64,000 nt of DNA from Dinghuibacter silviterrae (GTDB taxonomy: Bacteria; Bacteroidota; Bacteroidia; Chitinophagales; Chitinophagaceae): positions 2,046,001 to 2,110,000 of the forward strand of contig NZ_SODV01000001.1 of the NCBI RefSeq assembly GCF_004366355.1. The letters run 5' to 3'. Below the pieces are notes generated by a model. It was given only the letters and a program-made list of their open reading frames with translations, did no database searches and had not been told where the DNA came from. Below are positions 7,842-16,514 of the stretch, in pieces. A program made the position numbers and the translations under genes. The stretch's first letter is position 1, and each line of letters starts with the position of its first letter.

Positions 7842-8755
7842 AAAAGCTGATAGGCGCTGCCATAGTGCTGCTCGCGCTGGCAGGGTGCCGTTCCAAACAG
7901 GCTTTGGATGCGAACGGTGTGCCATACACGCTGCTGGTGGGCATCTATGAGGGCGATAACCCCGGGGAACAGACGCGGGTGTTGGACCCGATCAGAGAAT
8001 ACCTGTCGCGCAAGCTGGGGAGGCCGGTGGAGTTCCTGACGTCTTCCGATTATACGTCGGTGATCGAGGCGCTCCTGACCAAAAAAGTGCACATGGCCTA
8101 TCTGAGTCCCTTCCCGTATGTATTGGCCACGCAAAAACAAAAACTGATACCCCTGGTCGCGGCGGGGCTCAACGGGAAGCCGGCGATGTACCGGAGCATT
8201 ATTTTCACCAGCCCGTCCACGGGGCTTCATTCGATGGAAGACGTCCGGAGGCGGTCGCACAGCCTGACGCTTTGTTTTGCGGACCCGGCGTCGACGTCGG
8301 GGCACCTGGTGCCCGCGGCCTACCTGAACAGCATCGGCCTCGACCCGAAAACGGCCTTTAAGGAATCGATGTTTGCAGGGTCGCACGTGGCGTCGATGTT
8401 GAGCGTGAAGTCGGGTAAGATAGACGTGGGGTGTTCGTTTGAGTATGGTTATCAGAAGCTCATCAGGGAGAATACCATCAAGCCGGAGGACCTGACGATC
8501 CTGTGGACCTCGGACCCGATCGTGGAAAACCCGATTGCGATGCGGACGGACATCAATCCTGAGTTTGCGGAGAAGGTGAAACAAGCCTATATCAACATGC
8601 AGCGGGACGCTCCGGAAGCAGCCAAGGGATATTTTGCACGGTACCAGCCGAAACAGGCGGACAGCCTGGGGTATATGGCCATATCGGACACTGCCTTTGA
8701 CGGGCTGCGAAAGCTGATGAAGGACGCAGGGGACATCACCACCGACAAACAATAG
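7838..8755 (+). CDS. phnD: PhnD, phosphonate/phosphate ABC importer binding lipoprotein
   Basis: A signal peptide with lipobox (LLALAGC, cysteine at about residue 17) marks this 305-residue protein as a lipoprotein. The mature part is a type II periplasmic binding protein of the PhnD/PtxB family: VGIYEGDNPGEQ at the start, LSPFPYVLA, and FADPASTSGHLVPAAYL, the signature loop that contacts the phosphorus group. It would deliver phosphonate, phosphite or a phosphate ester to the permeases. It overlaps the hexapeptide gene by four bases and lies two bases before phnC. The ligand cannot be told from sequence alone. Confidence 0.92.
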   Translation: MKKLIGAAIVLLALAGCRSKQALDANGVPYTLLVGIYEGDNPGEQTRVLDPIREYLSRKLGRPVEFLTSSDYTSVIEALLTKKVHMAYLSPFPYVLATQKQKLIPLVAAGLNGKPAMYRSIIFTSPSTGLHSMEDVRRRSHSLTLCFADPASTSGHLVPAAYLNSIGLDPKTAFKESMFAGSHVASMLSVKSGKIDVGCSFEYGYQKLIRENTIKPEDLTILWTSDPIVENPIAMRTDINPEFAEKVKQAYINMQRDAPEAAKGYFARYQPKQADSLGYMAISDTAFDGLRKLMKDAGDITTDKQ

Positions 8756-8757
8756 CC

Positions 8758-9522
8758 ATGCTGGAAGTACGTCATATTTCGAAAACCCTGCCGGGGGGAC
8801 GGAAGCTCCTGGACGACATCAGCTTTTCGGTACGGAAGGGGGAGTTTGTGGGCATCCTGGGCGCGAGTGGCGCGGGGAAGACGCTGACCTTGCGTTGCCT
8901 GAACGGATTGATGACACCGGACGCGGGCTCGGTATTGCTGGAGGGCGAGGATATCTGCCGGGTGTCCAAGCGCCGGTTGCGGTTGCTCCGGCAGCGCATC
9001 GGCGTGGTCTTCCAGGGGTATCACCTGGTCAAAAGGCTCACAGCCCTGGACAACGTCCTGGTGGGACGGCTGGGCCGGATCAATACGCTCCGGAGTCTTG
9101 TCTACGGATTTACGGACAAAGAGGCGGACGCGGCCTTGCAGGCGTTGGAGCAAGTGAAAATACCGCAACTGGCGGGGACGCGTGTGGGTAGCCTGAGCGG
9201 GGGCGAAATGCAACGCGTGGCGATCGCGCGGGCGATCTTTCAGGAACCGGGGTTGCTGCTGGCGGATGAGCCTATATCCAACCTGGACCCAAGCAACGCC
9301 AAAGTGATCATGAAGCTGATCCGTCCGCTCGCGGAGAACATGCCGGTCGTCGGTGTTTTCCACCAGCCCGAGATGACGGCGCGTTATTGTACCCGGGTCA
9401 TTGCCCTGAAGGAGGGGCGGATCATTTATGACGGGGACCCGAAGCTGTCACAGGAACAGTTGGTGGATATCTACGGGGAGGAATTGCGCCAAATAGAACA
9501 CCATGAGCCTACACGACTATAG
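8758..9522 (+). CDS. phnC: PhnC, phosphonate importer ATPase
   Basis: The 254-residue ABC ATPase has Walker A GASGAGKT, Q-loop VVFQGYHLV, signature LSGGEMQRVAIARA, Walker B LLLADEPISNLDP and H-loop FHQPEM. It matches the PhnC import ATPases rather than PhnK/PhnL. It energises the importer formed with PhnD and the two PhnE proteins. The 3' end overlaps the first phnE gene by 20 bases (9503-9522), a long overlap that ties the levels of ATPase and permease together. Confidence 0.92.
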   Translation: MLEVRHISKTLPGGRKLLDDISFSVRKGEFVGILGASGAGKTLTLRCLNGLMTPDAGSVLLEGEDICRVSKRRLRLLRQRIGVVFQGYHLVKRLTALDNVLVGRLGRINTLRSLVYGFTDKEADAALQALEQVKIPQLAGTRVGSLSGGEMQRVAIARAIFQEPGLLLADEPISNLDPSNAKVIMKLIRPLAENMPVVGVFHQPEMTARYCTRVIALKEGRIIYDGDPKLSQEQLVDIYGEELRQIEHHEPTRL

Positions 9523-10297
9523 CCTCCGGCGCTACCGGAAAGGCGTGTTGCCTGTAACGGGGATGGCCTTGCTGACGGCCGGGGCCGCGGTGGTGTGCAA
9601 GGTCCGCTGGGACCTGTTGTACAAAGGCCTGGGCAGCGGGCTGGTGTATTTCAAAAACCTTTTGACGCCGGACGTGGGCGCCTTTTCCGAATTGTTGAAG
9701 CCCGCGCTGGAAACAGTGCTCATCGCCCTGGTGGGGACTTTCCTGGGGACCCTGGCGGCCCTGCTGTTCGGTCTGGCGGCGGCGTCCAACGTGGCGCCGC
9801 CCTGGTTGCGGCAAAGCGTGCGCTTTCTGCTGGGGTTGGAGCGGGCGCTCCCGGAAGTGGTCATCCTGCTTTTCCTGGTGGCGGCCTTTGGGCTGGGGCC
9901 GTTTGCGGGGGTGTTGTCCCTGGTGATCGGGGCCGTGGGCATGCTGGGGAAGCTGTTTGCGGACGCCATCGAGGAAGTGGACCCGGTGTCCATTGAATCG
10001 ATCCAGGCGGTAGGCGCCAGCAAGGTGCAGGTCATGTATTACGGTGTGCTGTTGCAAGTCCTGCCGACCGTGGTGTCCTATGCGCTTTTCCGTTTCGAGC
10101 TGAGCATCCGCCTGTCCGTCGTTTTGGGCGCGGTAGGTGCGGGCGGGATCGGGCATGAACTATACCGGTCCTTTGCCTTGCTGGACTTTCACCGGGCCTG
10201 CACCGCGCTCCTCCTGGTGCTGGTGCTGGTGGTTGTTTCCGAACGGATTTCTGTGTACCTGCGCAGTCGTGTGCGTCAAAAAGGGAGGCCCCGATGA
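9503..10297 (+). CDS. phnE: PhnE permease 1 of the phosphonate importer
   Basis: This 264-residue inner-membrane protein has about six hydrophobic segments and the EAA-type coupling loop SIQAVGASKVQVMYYGVL followed by QVLP, the site that contacts the ATPase. Together with the next gene it would make a heterodimeric channel for PhnD and PhnC; many phn operons carry either one PhnE or two. The start codon lies inside phnC. The gene overlaps phnE2 by ATGA at 10294-10297. Confidence 0.9.
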   Translation: MSLHDYSLRRYRKGVLPVTGMALLTAGAAVVCKVRWDLLYKGLGSGLVYFKNLLTPDVGAFSELLKPALETVLIALVGTFLGTLAALLFGLAAASNVAPPWLRQSVRFLLGLERALPEVVILLFLVAAFGLGPFAGVLSLVIGAVGMLGKLFADAIEEVDPVSIESIQAVGASKVQVMYYGVLLQVLPTVVSYALFRFELSIRLSVVLGAVGAGGIGHELYRSFALLDFHRACTALLLVLVLVVVSERISVYLRSRVRQKGRPR

Positions 10298-11103
10298 AAG
10301 CACGGTTGTTTCTACAGCGGGCCACGGTAAGCAGCCTGCTGGCCCTGATCCTGCTGGCTTCCTTTGTGTACATGGGGGTGAACCCCGGTATGCTGTTTAC
10401 AGAATTCCATTATGTCGTCGACCTGGCGGGGAGCATGAGTCCTCCGCACTTCTCCCTCCTTTGGATGGACAAAACGATTGCCTTTTCCGTGCTGGAGACC
10501 TTGTCCATGGCTTTTTTAGGGACCCTGGCCGGGGGTATGCTGGCGGTGGGCTGCGCCCTGCTGACGGCAAAGGATACGATGCCTTACCCCTGGATCCGGG
10601 GTATTGCCCGGTTTATGGTTTCCCTCGTCCGGGTTATACCGTCGCTGGTGATGGTGCTGATTTTCGTGGTGACCGTTGGGTTGGGGGCCTTTGCGGGTAT
10701 GCTGACCCTGGTCCTTAGCACGATGGGGACCTTTGGACAGCTTTTTACCGAGGTCATCGAAGCCACCGAAAAGGCACCGGCGGAAGCCATCTTTTCGGTG
10801 GGCGCCACCCGCTGGCAGGTGATCCGTTTTGGGATCCTGCCACAGGTGTTGCCTTCCCTGACCGCCAACTTCTTTTATGCGTTCGATGTCAATGTCCGCT
10901 CGGCCGTGGGTTTGGGCATCTTCGGGGGTGGGGGCGTCGGGTTCCAGCTTTTCCTGGCGATGCGGGTGTTGCACTACCGGGACGCCTTTGCGCTGATCTG
11001 CGTGATCGTCCTGCTGATCGTCCTGACCGAGAAGTTGTCGGACGGGCTTCGCCGGCGCCTGATCGGCAGAGGGCGCCACCGCCAACACACAAAACTTCAC
11101 TAA
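10294..11103 (+). CDS. phnE: PhnE permease 2 of the phosphonate importer
   Basis: A second PhnE-type permease of 269 residues, with the coupling loop AIFSVGATRWQVIRFGIL followed by PQVLP and about six membrane segments. It is diverged from permease 1 rather than a recent copy, supporting a heterodimer. An alternative is that each permease pairs with itself for different substrates, but only one phnD and one phnC are present. A 53-base gap follows before the second phnM-like gene. Confidence 0.9.
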   Translation: MKARLFLQRATVSSLLALILLASFVYMGVNPGMLFTEFHYVVDLAGSMSPPHFSLLWMDKTIAFSVLETLSMAFLGTLAGGMLAVGCALLTAKDTMPYPWIRGIARFMVSLVRVIPSLVMVLIFVVTVGLGAFAGMLTLVLSTMGTFGQLFTEVIEATEKAPAEAIFSVGATRWQVIRFGILPQVLPSLTANFFYAFDVNVRSAVGLGIFGGGGVGFQLFLAMRVLHYRDAFALICVIVLLIVLTEKLSDGLRRRLIGRGRHRQHTKLH

Positions 11104-11156
11104 ATCTTTACGGAGGCCTAACCTACCATTAATATAGTTAAGGGATATTCGTTCAG

Positions 11157-12344
11157 ATGAACACCCAGCTCCTGACCAACGCCCAGATAGTTACCCCTAG
11201 CGCGCATTTTACCGGGTCCATAGAAATCGACAATGGAGTGATTGCTGCCATTCACAAGGACAAATTCTACCGGGACGGGCACGACCTGAAGGGTGCCTGG
11301 CTGATTCCCGGTTGTATCGACATCCATACGGACTACCTGGAAAAAGAGCTGCATCCCCGGTCCAGTGCTTCTTTTCCCATGCCCTTCGCCCTCCACTTCC
11401 TGGACGCCCGCGCGGCGAGTTGCGGGATCACCACCGTGTTCAGCGCGATCAGTTTTTCAGACAACGAAAGCAAAGGCCGGAACTTCGAACAGGCGATCTG
11501 TATGGCCCGCCAGTTTGACGAGGTGAGGGGTAGCCTGCTCCTGCGTCATTTTCTCCACGCCCGGATCGACCCCAATACGCACGCCCTGCTGGACCACCTG
11601 TCCGATATGGCGCTCCTGGAAAGTTTGTACATGGTCATCTTTAACGAAAATATCCCCGGTGAACGCCAGTATTCCCTGAACCAGCAGATCGAGATGCGGA
11701 TGAAGGAACACGGCACGTCCTGGGAGGTGACCCGGGACAAGCTCCTGGCCCAGATACAGGAAGCCCGGGAGATCAATCACCGACACCTGATCTACGAGGC
11801 GTTCAAGGACAAATGCGTCATCGGGAGCCATGATGATACCACGGTCGCGCACATCCTGGAGGCGCATGCCTCCGGGTCGGTTCTCGCCGAGATGCCGACG
11901 ACCCTGGCCGCGGCCCGGAAGGCCAAGGAGCTGGGTATGTGGGTCTGCATGGGGGCCCCCAACTATTACCGGGGCGGATCACACTGCGGGAACCTCGCGT
12001 GCGTGGATGCGATGGAGGAAGACCTGGTGGATATCCTTTGCAGCGACTATCACTTCCCGACGATGCTGGGCAGCGTTGTCCGGATGATCGACGAAGGCAT
12101 GTCCCCCAGCAAGGCCGTCAATATGGTGACCCTGAATCCCGCCCGGCTGCTCCGGTTTGACGAGGAGATCGGGAGCATTGCGGTCGGGTTGAAGGCAGAC
12201 CTCGTCGCCTTCCAAAGCGAGCGCTCCTTTGCCTCCGTAACCTCGGTCTGGGTCGAAGGGGTTTGTAAAATGGCCGCTGACTATACCGAAAAGGCCCGTC
12301 CGCTGACGGGCGCGATCAACACCATCGAAAGCCATACCCTATGA
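11157..12344 (+). CDS. Diverged second PhnM-like amidohydrolase
   Basis: The 395-residue protein is a PhnM-family amidohydrolase with HTD at residues 57-59, SHDD with H225, [13 protein letters not shown] and LCSDYH. It differs from the first PhnM in the MDHTPGQ motif: the matching segment reads [10 protein letters not shown], so D-H becomes N163-E164, and HFPTM replaces the YPAS segment. Loss of that pair in an otherwise intact metal site suggests a changed substrate rather than decay. It lacks the Ala-rich insert of PhnM1. A 53-base gap with AT-rich sequence (TAATATAG, TATTCGTT) precedes it, so it may have its own promoter. It overlaps the following phosphoesterase by ATGA, making a coupled pair. 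Confidence 0.82.
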   Translation: MNTQLLTNAQIVTPSAHFTGSIEIDNGVIAAIHKDKFYRDGHDLKGAWLIPGCIDIHTDYLEKELHPRSSASFPMPFALHFLDARAASCGITTVFSAISFSDNESKGRNFEQAICMARQFDEVRGSLLLRHFLHARIDPNTHALLDHLSDMALLESLYMVIFNENIPGERQYSLNQQIEMRMKEHGTSWEVTRDKLLAQIQEAREINHRHLIYEAFKDKCVIGSHDDTTVAHILEAHASGSVLAEMPTTLAAARKAKELGMWVCMGAPNYYRGGSHCGNLACVDAMEEDLVDILCSDYHFPTMLGSVVRMIDEGMSPSKAVNMVTLNPARLLRFDEEIGSIAVGLKADLVAFQSERSFASVTSVWVEGVCKMAADYTEKARPLTGAINTIESHTL

Positions 12345-13144
12345 AGGTCGGCGTGATCGGTGACATCCACGAAGACGCCGTCTCTTTGAAAAAAGCACTG
12401 CGGTGTCTGGAACAGCGGGGGTGTACCGAAATCATTTGCCTGGGAGACATCGTGGGGTACAAGGTCAATACCTATCACTACCTGGACACCCGGAGCGCCC
12501 ACGAATGCATTGCCATGGTCCGGGCCAACTGCCAGGGGGTGGTGATCGGCAACAACGACCTTTACCAGATCAAAAAACTCCCGGTGTACCAGGGGCCGTT
12601 TGCCTTCCCCGATAACTGGTACGAGCTGGATTTTTTTGAGCGCAAGGCCTTGTCCGGTAACAGCGTCTTTCTATACGAGGACGTGCAACTGCCCTCCCTG
12701 CTGACCCGCGAAGACCGGGCCTACCTAGACGCCCTGCCCGAAACCTGGCAGCAGTCCTACGACGGGCGCAGGGTTCTTTTTTCCCACTTTGCCTATCCCG
12801 ACCTGCACGGCCTGGGGACCTATTTTCCCAAGCAGGCCGACGAGTTCCTGGATCACCTCAGCTTTATACGCCGCCAGCGGTGCAGCCTGGGCATATCGGG
12901 ACACATGCACTTCGAGGGCGTCAGCCTTTGCGACGGGGAATACCTGGCCCGGAAGGGTTTCGGAACCTATCCTTTGCCGTCCGGCCTGCTCTATCTGTAC
13001 GGGCCTTGTATCGCGCGCTGCCAGTTCCGGCATGGATATTTGATTTTAGACACCGGCGCGTCCACCATAGAGGCAGTGTCCCTGGAAGAGAGCGTGCGCA
13101 GTGTATCGAAACCGGACAGCGTATTTCCGATGAGTGGTTTCTAA
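12341..13144 (+). CDS. Calcineurin-like metallophosphoesterase
   Basis: The 267-residue product has the five metal-binding blocks of the calcineurin-like fold: GDIHED at residues 7-12, [12 protein letters not shown], a lone histidine in FSHFAY and GHMH. It is closest in look to the YfcE/MJ0936-like cytoplasmic phosphodiesterases, with no signal peptide. Its four-base overlap with the second phnM-like gene suggests a shared pathway, perhaps removing a phosphate or opening a cyclic phosphate after C-P bond processing. It is the last gene of the phn array; the next gene starts 55 bases later and is unrelated. Confidence 0.8.
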   Translation: MKVGVIGDIHEDAVSLKKALRCLEQRGCTEIICLGDIVGYKVNTYHYLDTRSAHECIAMVRANCQGVVIGNNDLYQIKKLPVYQGPFAFPDNWYELDFFERKALSGNSVFLYEDVQLPSLLTREDRAYLDALPETWQQSYDGRRVLFSHFAYPDLHGLGTYFPKQADEFLDHLSFIRRQRCSLGISGHMHFEGVSLCDGEYLARKGFGTYPLPSGLLYLYGPCIARCQFRHGYLILDTGASTIEAVSLEESVRSVSKPDSVFPMSGF

Positions 13145-13199
13145 AGCGTTGTGCGTCAGTTTATATTCAAAAGGGCACGGCTTTGGCGGTTTCTCGGTT

Positions 13200-15590
13200 A
13201 TGCTTTTCAACTACTTCAAGATAGCCCTCCGGCACTTCCGGAAAAACACCCTCGCCACGGTCATCAACCTCACCGGTTTGACCATCGGCCTGACCAGTTG
13301 TCTGCTGATCACTGTCTATATCCTCCATGAGCTTAGTTATGACGGCTTCGAGACAAACGGGGACCGGATCGCCAGGGTGATCATGGAGTATGCCTTTAAC
13401 GGGAGCAAGGAATCGAAGACGGGTAATTATACCAGCACCAAGGTCGCCACGACCTTTCAGCGGGTGTTTCCGGAGATAGCGTCGGCCGTCCGGATGGAGG
13501 AAGCTAAAAGGGTCGTGACCTACCAGGACAAACAGTTTTCGGAGGACCGGTTTATGTATGCCGATTCTTCTTTTTTGACCGTGTTTTCCTTCCGGCTTTT
13601 GGACGGGGATGCCCATACCGCGCTGAGCGGGTCCCACAAGGTGCTCCTGACCGCGACCGCCGCCCGGAAATATTTTGGGGATGGCCCGGTGATCGGGCAG
13701 ATGCTCAAGGTGGGGCCCGACACGATCCCCTACTTCGTCACCGGGATTATCCAGGACTGTCCTTCGAATTCCCAGATCAAGTTTGACCTTTTGTGTTCCT
13801 TTTCTTCCTTAGGCGTCAACCAGGACAAGACGTATTGGAACGCCAATTATACCACCTACCTGCTCCTGAAGAGCCCCGCGGCTATCGCTTCGCTCCAGGC
13901 AAAGCTGCCGGCCTTTATGCAATCGGAGATGAAAGGGACGAGCGCCACCGTTAACTTCACCCTGGAGCCCATGCGGCGCGTCCATCTTTTTTCCGAATAC
14001 GGTGGTTTTGAACCCAACAACAACATCACGTACATCTATGTCCTGGGTGGCGTCGCTCTCCTGATCCTGGCGATTGCTTGTTTCACATACATCAATCTGT
14101 CGACCGCGCGTTCGATGGAAAGGGCCCGCGAGGTCGGTGTCCGCAAGGTCATGGGCGCCGGCGGGCGGGCGTTGTTCTGGCAGTTTATCGGGGAGTCGCT
14201 GATGCTTGCGGGTGTGTCCATTTTGCTGAGCTTGCTCGCGGCGGCGCTTGTACTGCCGGCTTTTGACGGGTTGACCGGGACCGCCCTGCCGACGTCGGCA
14301 CTATATTCGCCTTCCATCCTGCTCACCCTGTTGGGCTTTATGGCTTGCGTTGGTTTGGCGGCCGGCGCTTATCCCGCCCTGGTGCTGTCCGGTTTTCAAC
14401 CGGTGAAGGTCCTCAAGGGGTCATTTAAACATACCGACAAGGGGCAGTGGATGCGCCAGTCGCTGATCGTCTTCCAGTTCGTCATCAGCGTCTTCCTGAT
14501 CGTATCCACCGTCGTGGTCCGGAAGCAATTGTACTACATACAACACAGGGACATGGGCGTCGACCGGGACCACGTCCTGGTGCTCCCCCTGGACCGCAGG
14601 ATGCGTGATAAAATTGACTTGTTCAAAACCGAGTTCACCTCCGTTCCCGGTGTCCTCCACGCATCCGCCACCCAAAATTCGCCGATCAATATCGTGAGCG
14701 GATTTACCATGCGTTCGGCGGCCATGCCGGCCAGCCAGAATATCGCGGTCAGCGCCAATCCCATCGACGAGGACTATGTCAAGACCGTGGGGTTGCAACT
14801 GGTAGCCGGTGAAGACCTGACGCACCAGGATATGCAGCAAGCCGCCCTGCCCGACAGCATCCAGTTGTATCATTATATCCTCAACGAGTCGGCGGCCCGC
14901 CAGTTGGGCTGGACACCGCAGACCGCCATCGGCCAGCGCATGTATATGGAAAGCCAGCAGGCCGGGATCGTAAAAGGGGTTGTCAGGGACTTCAACTTCG
15001 CGTCCATGCACGACGCCATCAAACCCCTGGTGCTGTTCCCCGGAACGACGTACAGCTACCAATGGCTCCTCAAGCTCCGGTCCGGCGACCCGTCGCCCAT
15101 GATCGCCGCCCTTGCTGCCAAATGGAAGGACCTGGTCCCTTACCGTCCCTTTGAATACCACTTCCTGGATGAAGACTACGACCGGATGTACCAGTCCGAA
15201 ATCCGGCTGGGCCAGGCGCTGGACCTGTTTGCCGGGATCGCCATCGTCCTCGCCTGTCTGGGGCTGTTTGGCCTGTCCTCTTATGCCGCCCAGCAACGCG
15301 TCCGGGAGGTGGGTATCCGGAAGGTCCTGGGGGCGTCCGTCGGCCAGATCGTCCTGTTGCTGTCGCGGGACTTCGTCCGCCTCGCGGGCATCGCCTTTCT
15401 GGTGGCGTTGCCTTTCTCGTGGTGGGCCATGCACCGTTGGTTACAGGACTTCGCCTACCGGACGAGCCTCAGCGTGTTTGTTTTTGTGCTCGCGGGTGTG
15501 CTGACGCTGGCGTTGACGCTGGTGACGGTCAGTATCAAAGCGGTGGCGGCTGCCCTCATGAACCCTGTCAAAAATCTACGGACAGAGTAG
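13200..15590 (+). CDS. MacB/FtsX-type ABC transporter permease
   Basis: This about 796-residue membrane protein has the layout common in Bacteroidota: an N-terminal membrane helix (INLTGLTIGLTSCLL), a periplasmic MacB-like domain, an FtsX bundle with REVGVRKVMGA, a second periplasmic part, and a final FtsX bundle with REVGIRKVLGA. Such permeases work as mechanotransmitters with separate ATPases in lipoprotein, peptide or antimicrobial export. No ATPase gene lies next to it. The frame is open upstream to 13134, but MLFNYFKIALRHFRKN is the usual family start, so the ATG at 13200 is chosen. Its 3' end overlaps the converging phzF-like gene by 15 bases. Confidence 0.85.
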   Translation: MLFNYFKIALRHFRKNTLATVINLTGLTIGLTSCLLITVYILHELSYDGFETNGDRIARVIMEYAFNGSKESKTGNYTSTKVATTFQRVFPEIASAVRMEEAKRVVTYQDKQFSEDRFMYADSSFLTVFSFRLLDGDAHTALSGSHKVLLTATAARKYFGDGPVIGQMLKVGPDTIPYFVTGIIQDCPSNSQIKFDLLCSFSSLGVNQDKTYWNANYTTYLLLKSPAAIASLQAKLPAFMQSEMKGTSATVNFTLEPMRRVHLFSEYGGFEPNNNITYIYVLGGVALLILAIACFTYINLSTARSMERAREVGVRKVMGAGGRALFWQFIGESLMLAGVSILLSLLAAALVLPAFDGLTGTALPTSALYSPSILLTLLGFMACVGLAAGAYPALVLSGFQPVKVLKGSFKHTDKGQWMRQSLIVFQFVISVFLIVSTVVVRKQLYYIQHRDMGVDRDHVLVLPLDRRMRDKIDLFKTEFTSVPGVLHASATQNSPINIVSGFTMRSAAMPASQNIAVSANPIDEDYVKTVGLQLVAGEDLTHQDMQQAALPDSIQLYHYILNESAARQLGWTPQTAIGQRMYMESQQAGIVKGVVRDFNFASMHDAIKPLVLFPGTTYSYQWLLKLRSGDPSPMIAALAAKWKDLVPYRPFEYHFLDEDYDRMYQSEIRLGQALDLFAGIAIVLACLGLFGLSSYAAQQRVREVGIRKVLGASVGQIVLLLSRDFVRLAGIAFLVALPFSWWAMHRWLQDFAYRTSLSVFVFVLAGVLTLALTLVTVSIKAVAAALMNPVKNLRTE

Positions 15591-16427
15591 CCGTCCCTCC
15601 GCCAGGAGCACCACACCTCCGCGGACGATCACGTCGCTGCTAACGGTAACGTATAACCGGCTCTCGCGTCCAAGGTGTACGCCCTGGACAAGCCCGATTT
15701 CTTCACCGGGAGCCGCCACGCCATGGCGTACCAGGTAAGCGCCCACGGGGCCCGCCAGGCTGCCTGTGGCGATGTCCTCCACCTTCCCGAGGTTGTCCCC
15801 CGTCCGCATGGAGCGTCCGTCGACGTCGACAAGACCGATGAACTTGGCGCCCACGGCTTCCAGCATTTCCGAGAGCCCCTCCGCACCGATGTTTGCGGTG
15901 GTGAAATTCCGTTTCAGCGGCACGAGCAGGTAGGGGAGACCGGTGGAGACCACCTGGAGGGGGTATTTTTCGTCCCGGTCTTTCGGGTCTATTTGTAATG
16001 CTTCCAACACCGGCTTTCCCGCCGCTTCGGGCAGCGGCTCCCCGAATTCCGCTTCCCCCTGGTTCATTGTGCAGCTGTAGCCGTAGTCGGTTTTCCTCGT
16101 GGCAATGGGTAAGGATTTTTGAGGAAAAATAAAGATCCAGCCGGCCTCCGTTTCTCCGGCCCTGTTGAGCGCATGCAACTGCGCCGCCGCGCCGATAGAC
16201 GGATGACCGGCAAAAGACAGCTCCTCCTCCACCGTAAAGACGCGGGCGTCGACCAGCGTCCCCTCCGGCCGGGGCCGCACAAAAATGGACTCAAACTGCT
16301 TCATCTCCTGGGTGATCCGCAACATACGGTCCGCGGGCAGCTCCACGGGCGGCAGGAAAATCGAAAGGCCGTTCCCGGAAAAGGGCACTTCCGTAAATAC
16401 GTCTGCGTGGTAATAGGGGATATACAT
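15576..16427 (-). CDS. PhzF-family isomerase/epimerase-like protein
   Basis: A 283-residue PhzF-family protein. Two related lobes are visible: N-terminal DVFTEVPFSGNGLSIF and LSFAGHPSIGAA, and C-terminal VEDIATGSLAGPVGAYLV, the conserved ATGSAAG-type block. Family members include PhzF of phenazine synthesis and diaminopimelate-epimerase-like proteins; the physiological substrate of most is unknown. The frame is open upstream by 134 codons, but MYIPYYHADVF is the standard family start and sits at a leaderless-style position three bases after a TTTGTATC stretch. It is divergent from the AraC-type regulator at 16515, which may control it. Confidence 0.85.
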   Translation of the reverse strand: MYIPYYHADVFTEVPFSGNGLSIFLPPVELPADRMLRITQEMKQFESIFVRPRPEGTLVDARVFTVEEELSFAGHPSIGAAAQLHALNRAGETEAGWIFIFPQKSLPIATRKTDYGYSCTMNQGEAEFGEPLPEAAGKPVLEALQIDPKDRDEKYPLQVVSTGLPYLLVPLKRNFTTANIGAEGLSEMLEAVGAKFIGLVDVDGRSMRTGDNLGKVEDIATGSLAGPVGAYLVRHGVAAPGEEIGLVQGVHLGRESRLYVTVSSDVIVRGGVVLLAEGRLLCP

Positions 16428-16482
16428 GATACAAAGGTCCGGTTCTTTTGCATGACAGAACAGATGCAGAATTGAAATATTA

Positions 16483-16510
16483 TTGCATAACAGATGGTTT
16501 CGTATTTTTG
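16483..16510 (+). promoter_or_regulatory. Bacteroidota-type promoter of the AraC gene
   Basis: TATTTTTG at 16503-16510 is a full match to the TAnnTTTG -7 box and TTG at 16483-16485 lies 17 bases upstream as the -33 element. The box ends only four bases before the ATG at 16515, so the transcript would be nearly leaderless. This supports 16515 over the in-frame ATG at 16494, which would lie within the promoter. Confidence 0.55.
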
Positions 16511-16514
16511 TACC

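Noticed and set aside
13134-13199. Earlier start for the permease at 13200
   Set aside because: The first 22 residues are not membrane-like or conserved and the usual family start MLFNYFKIALRHF is at 13200.
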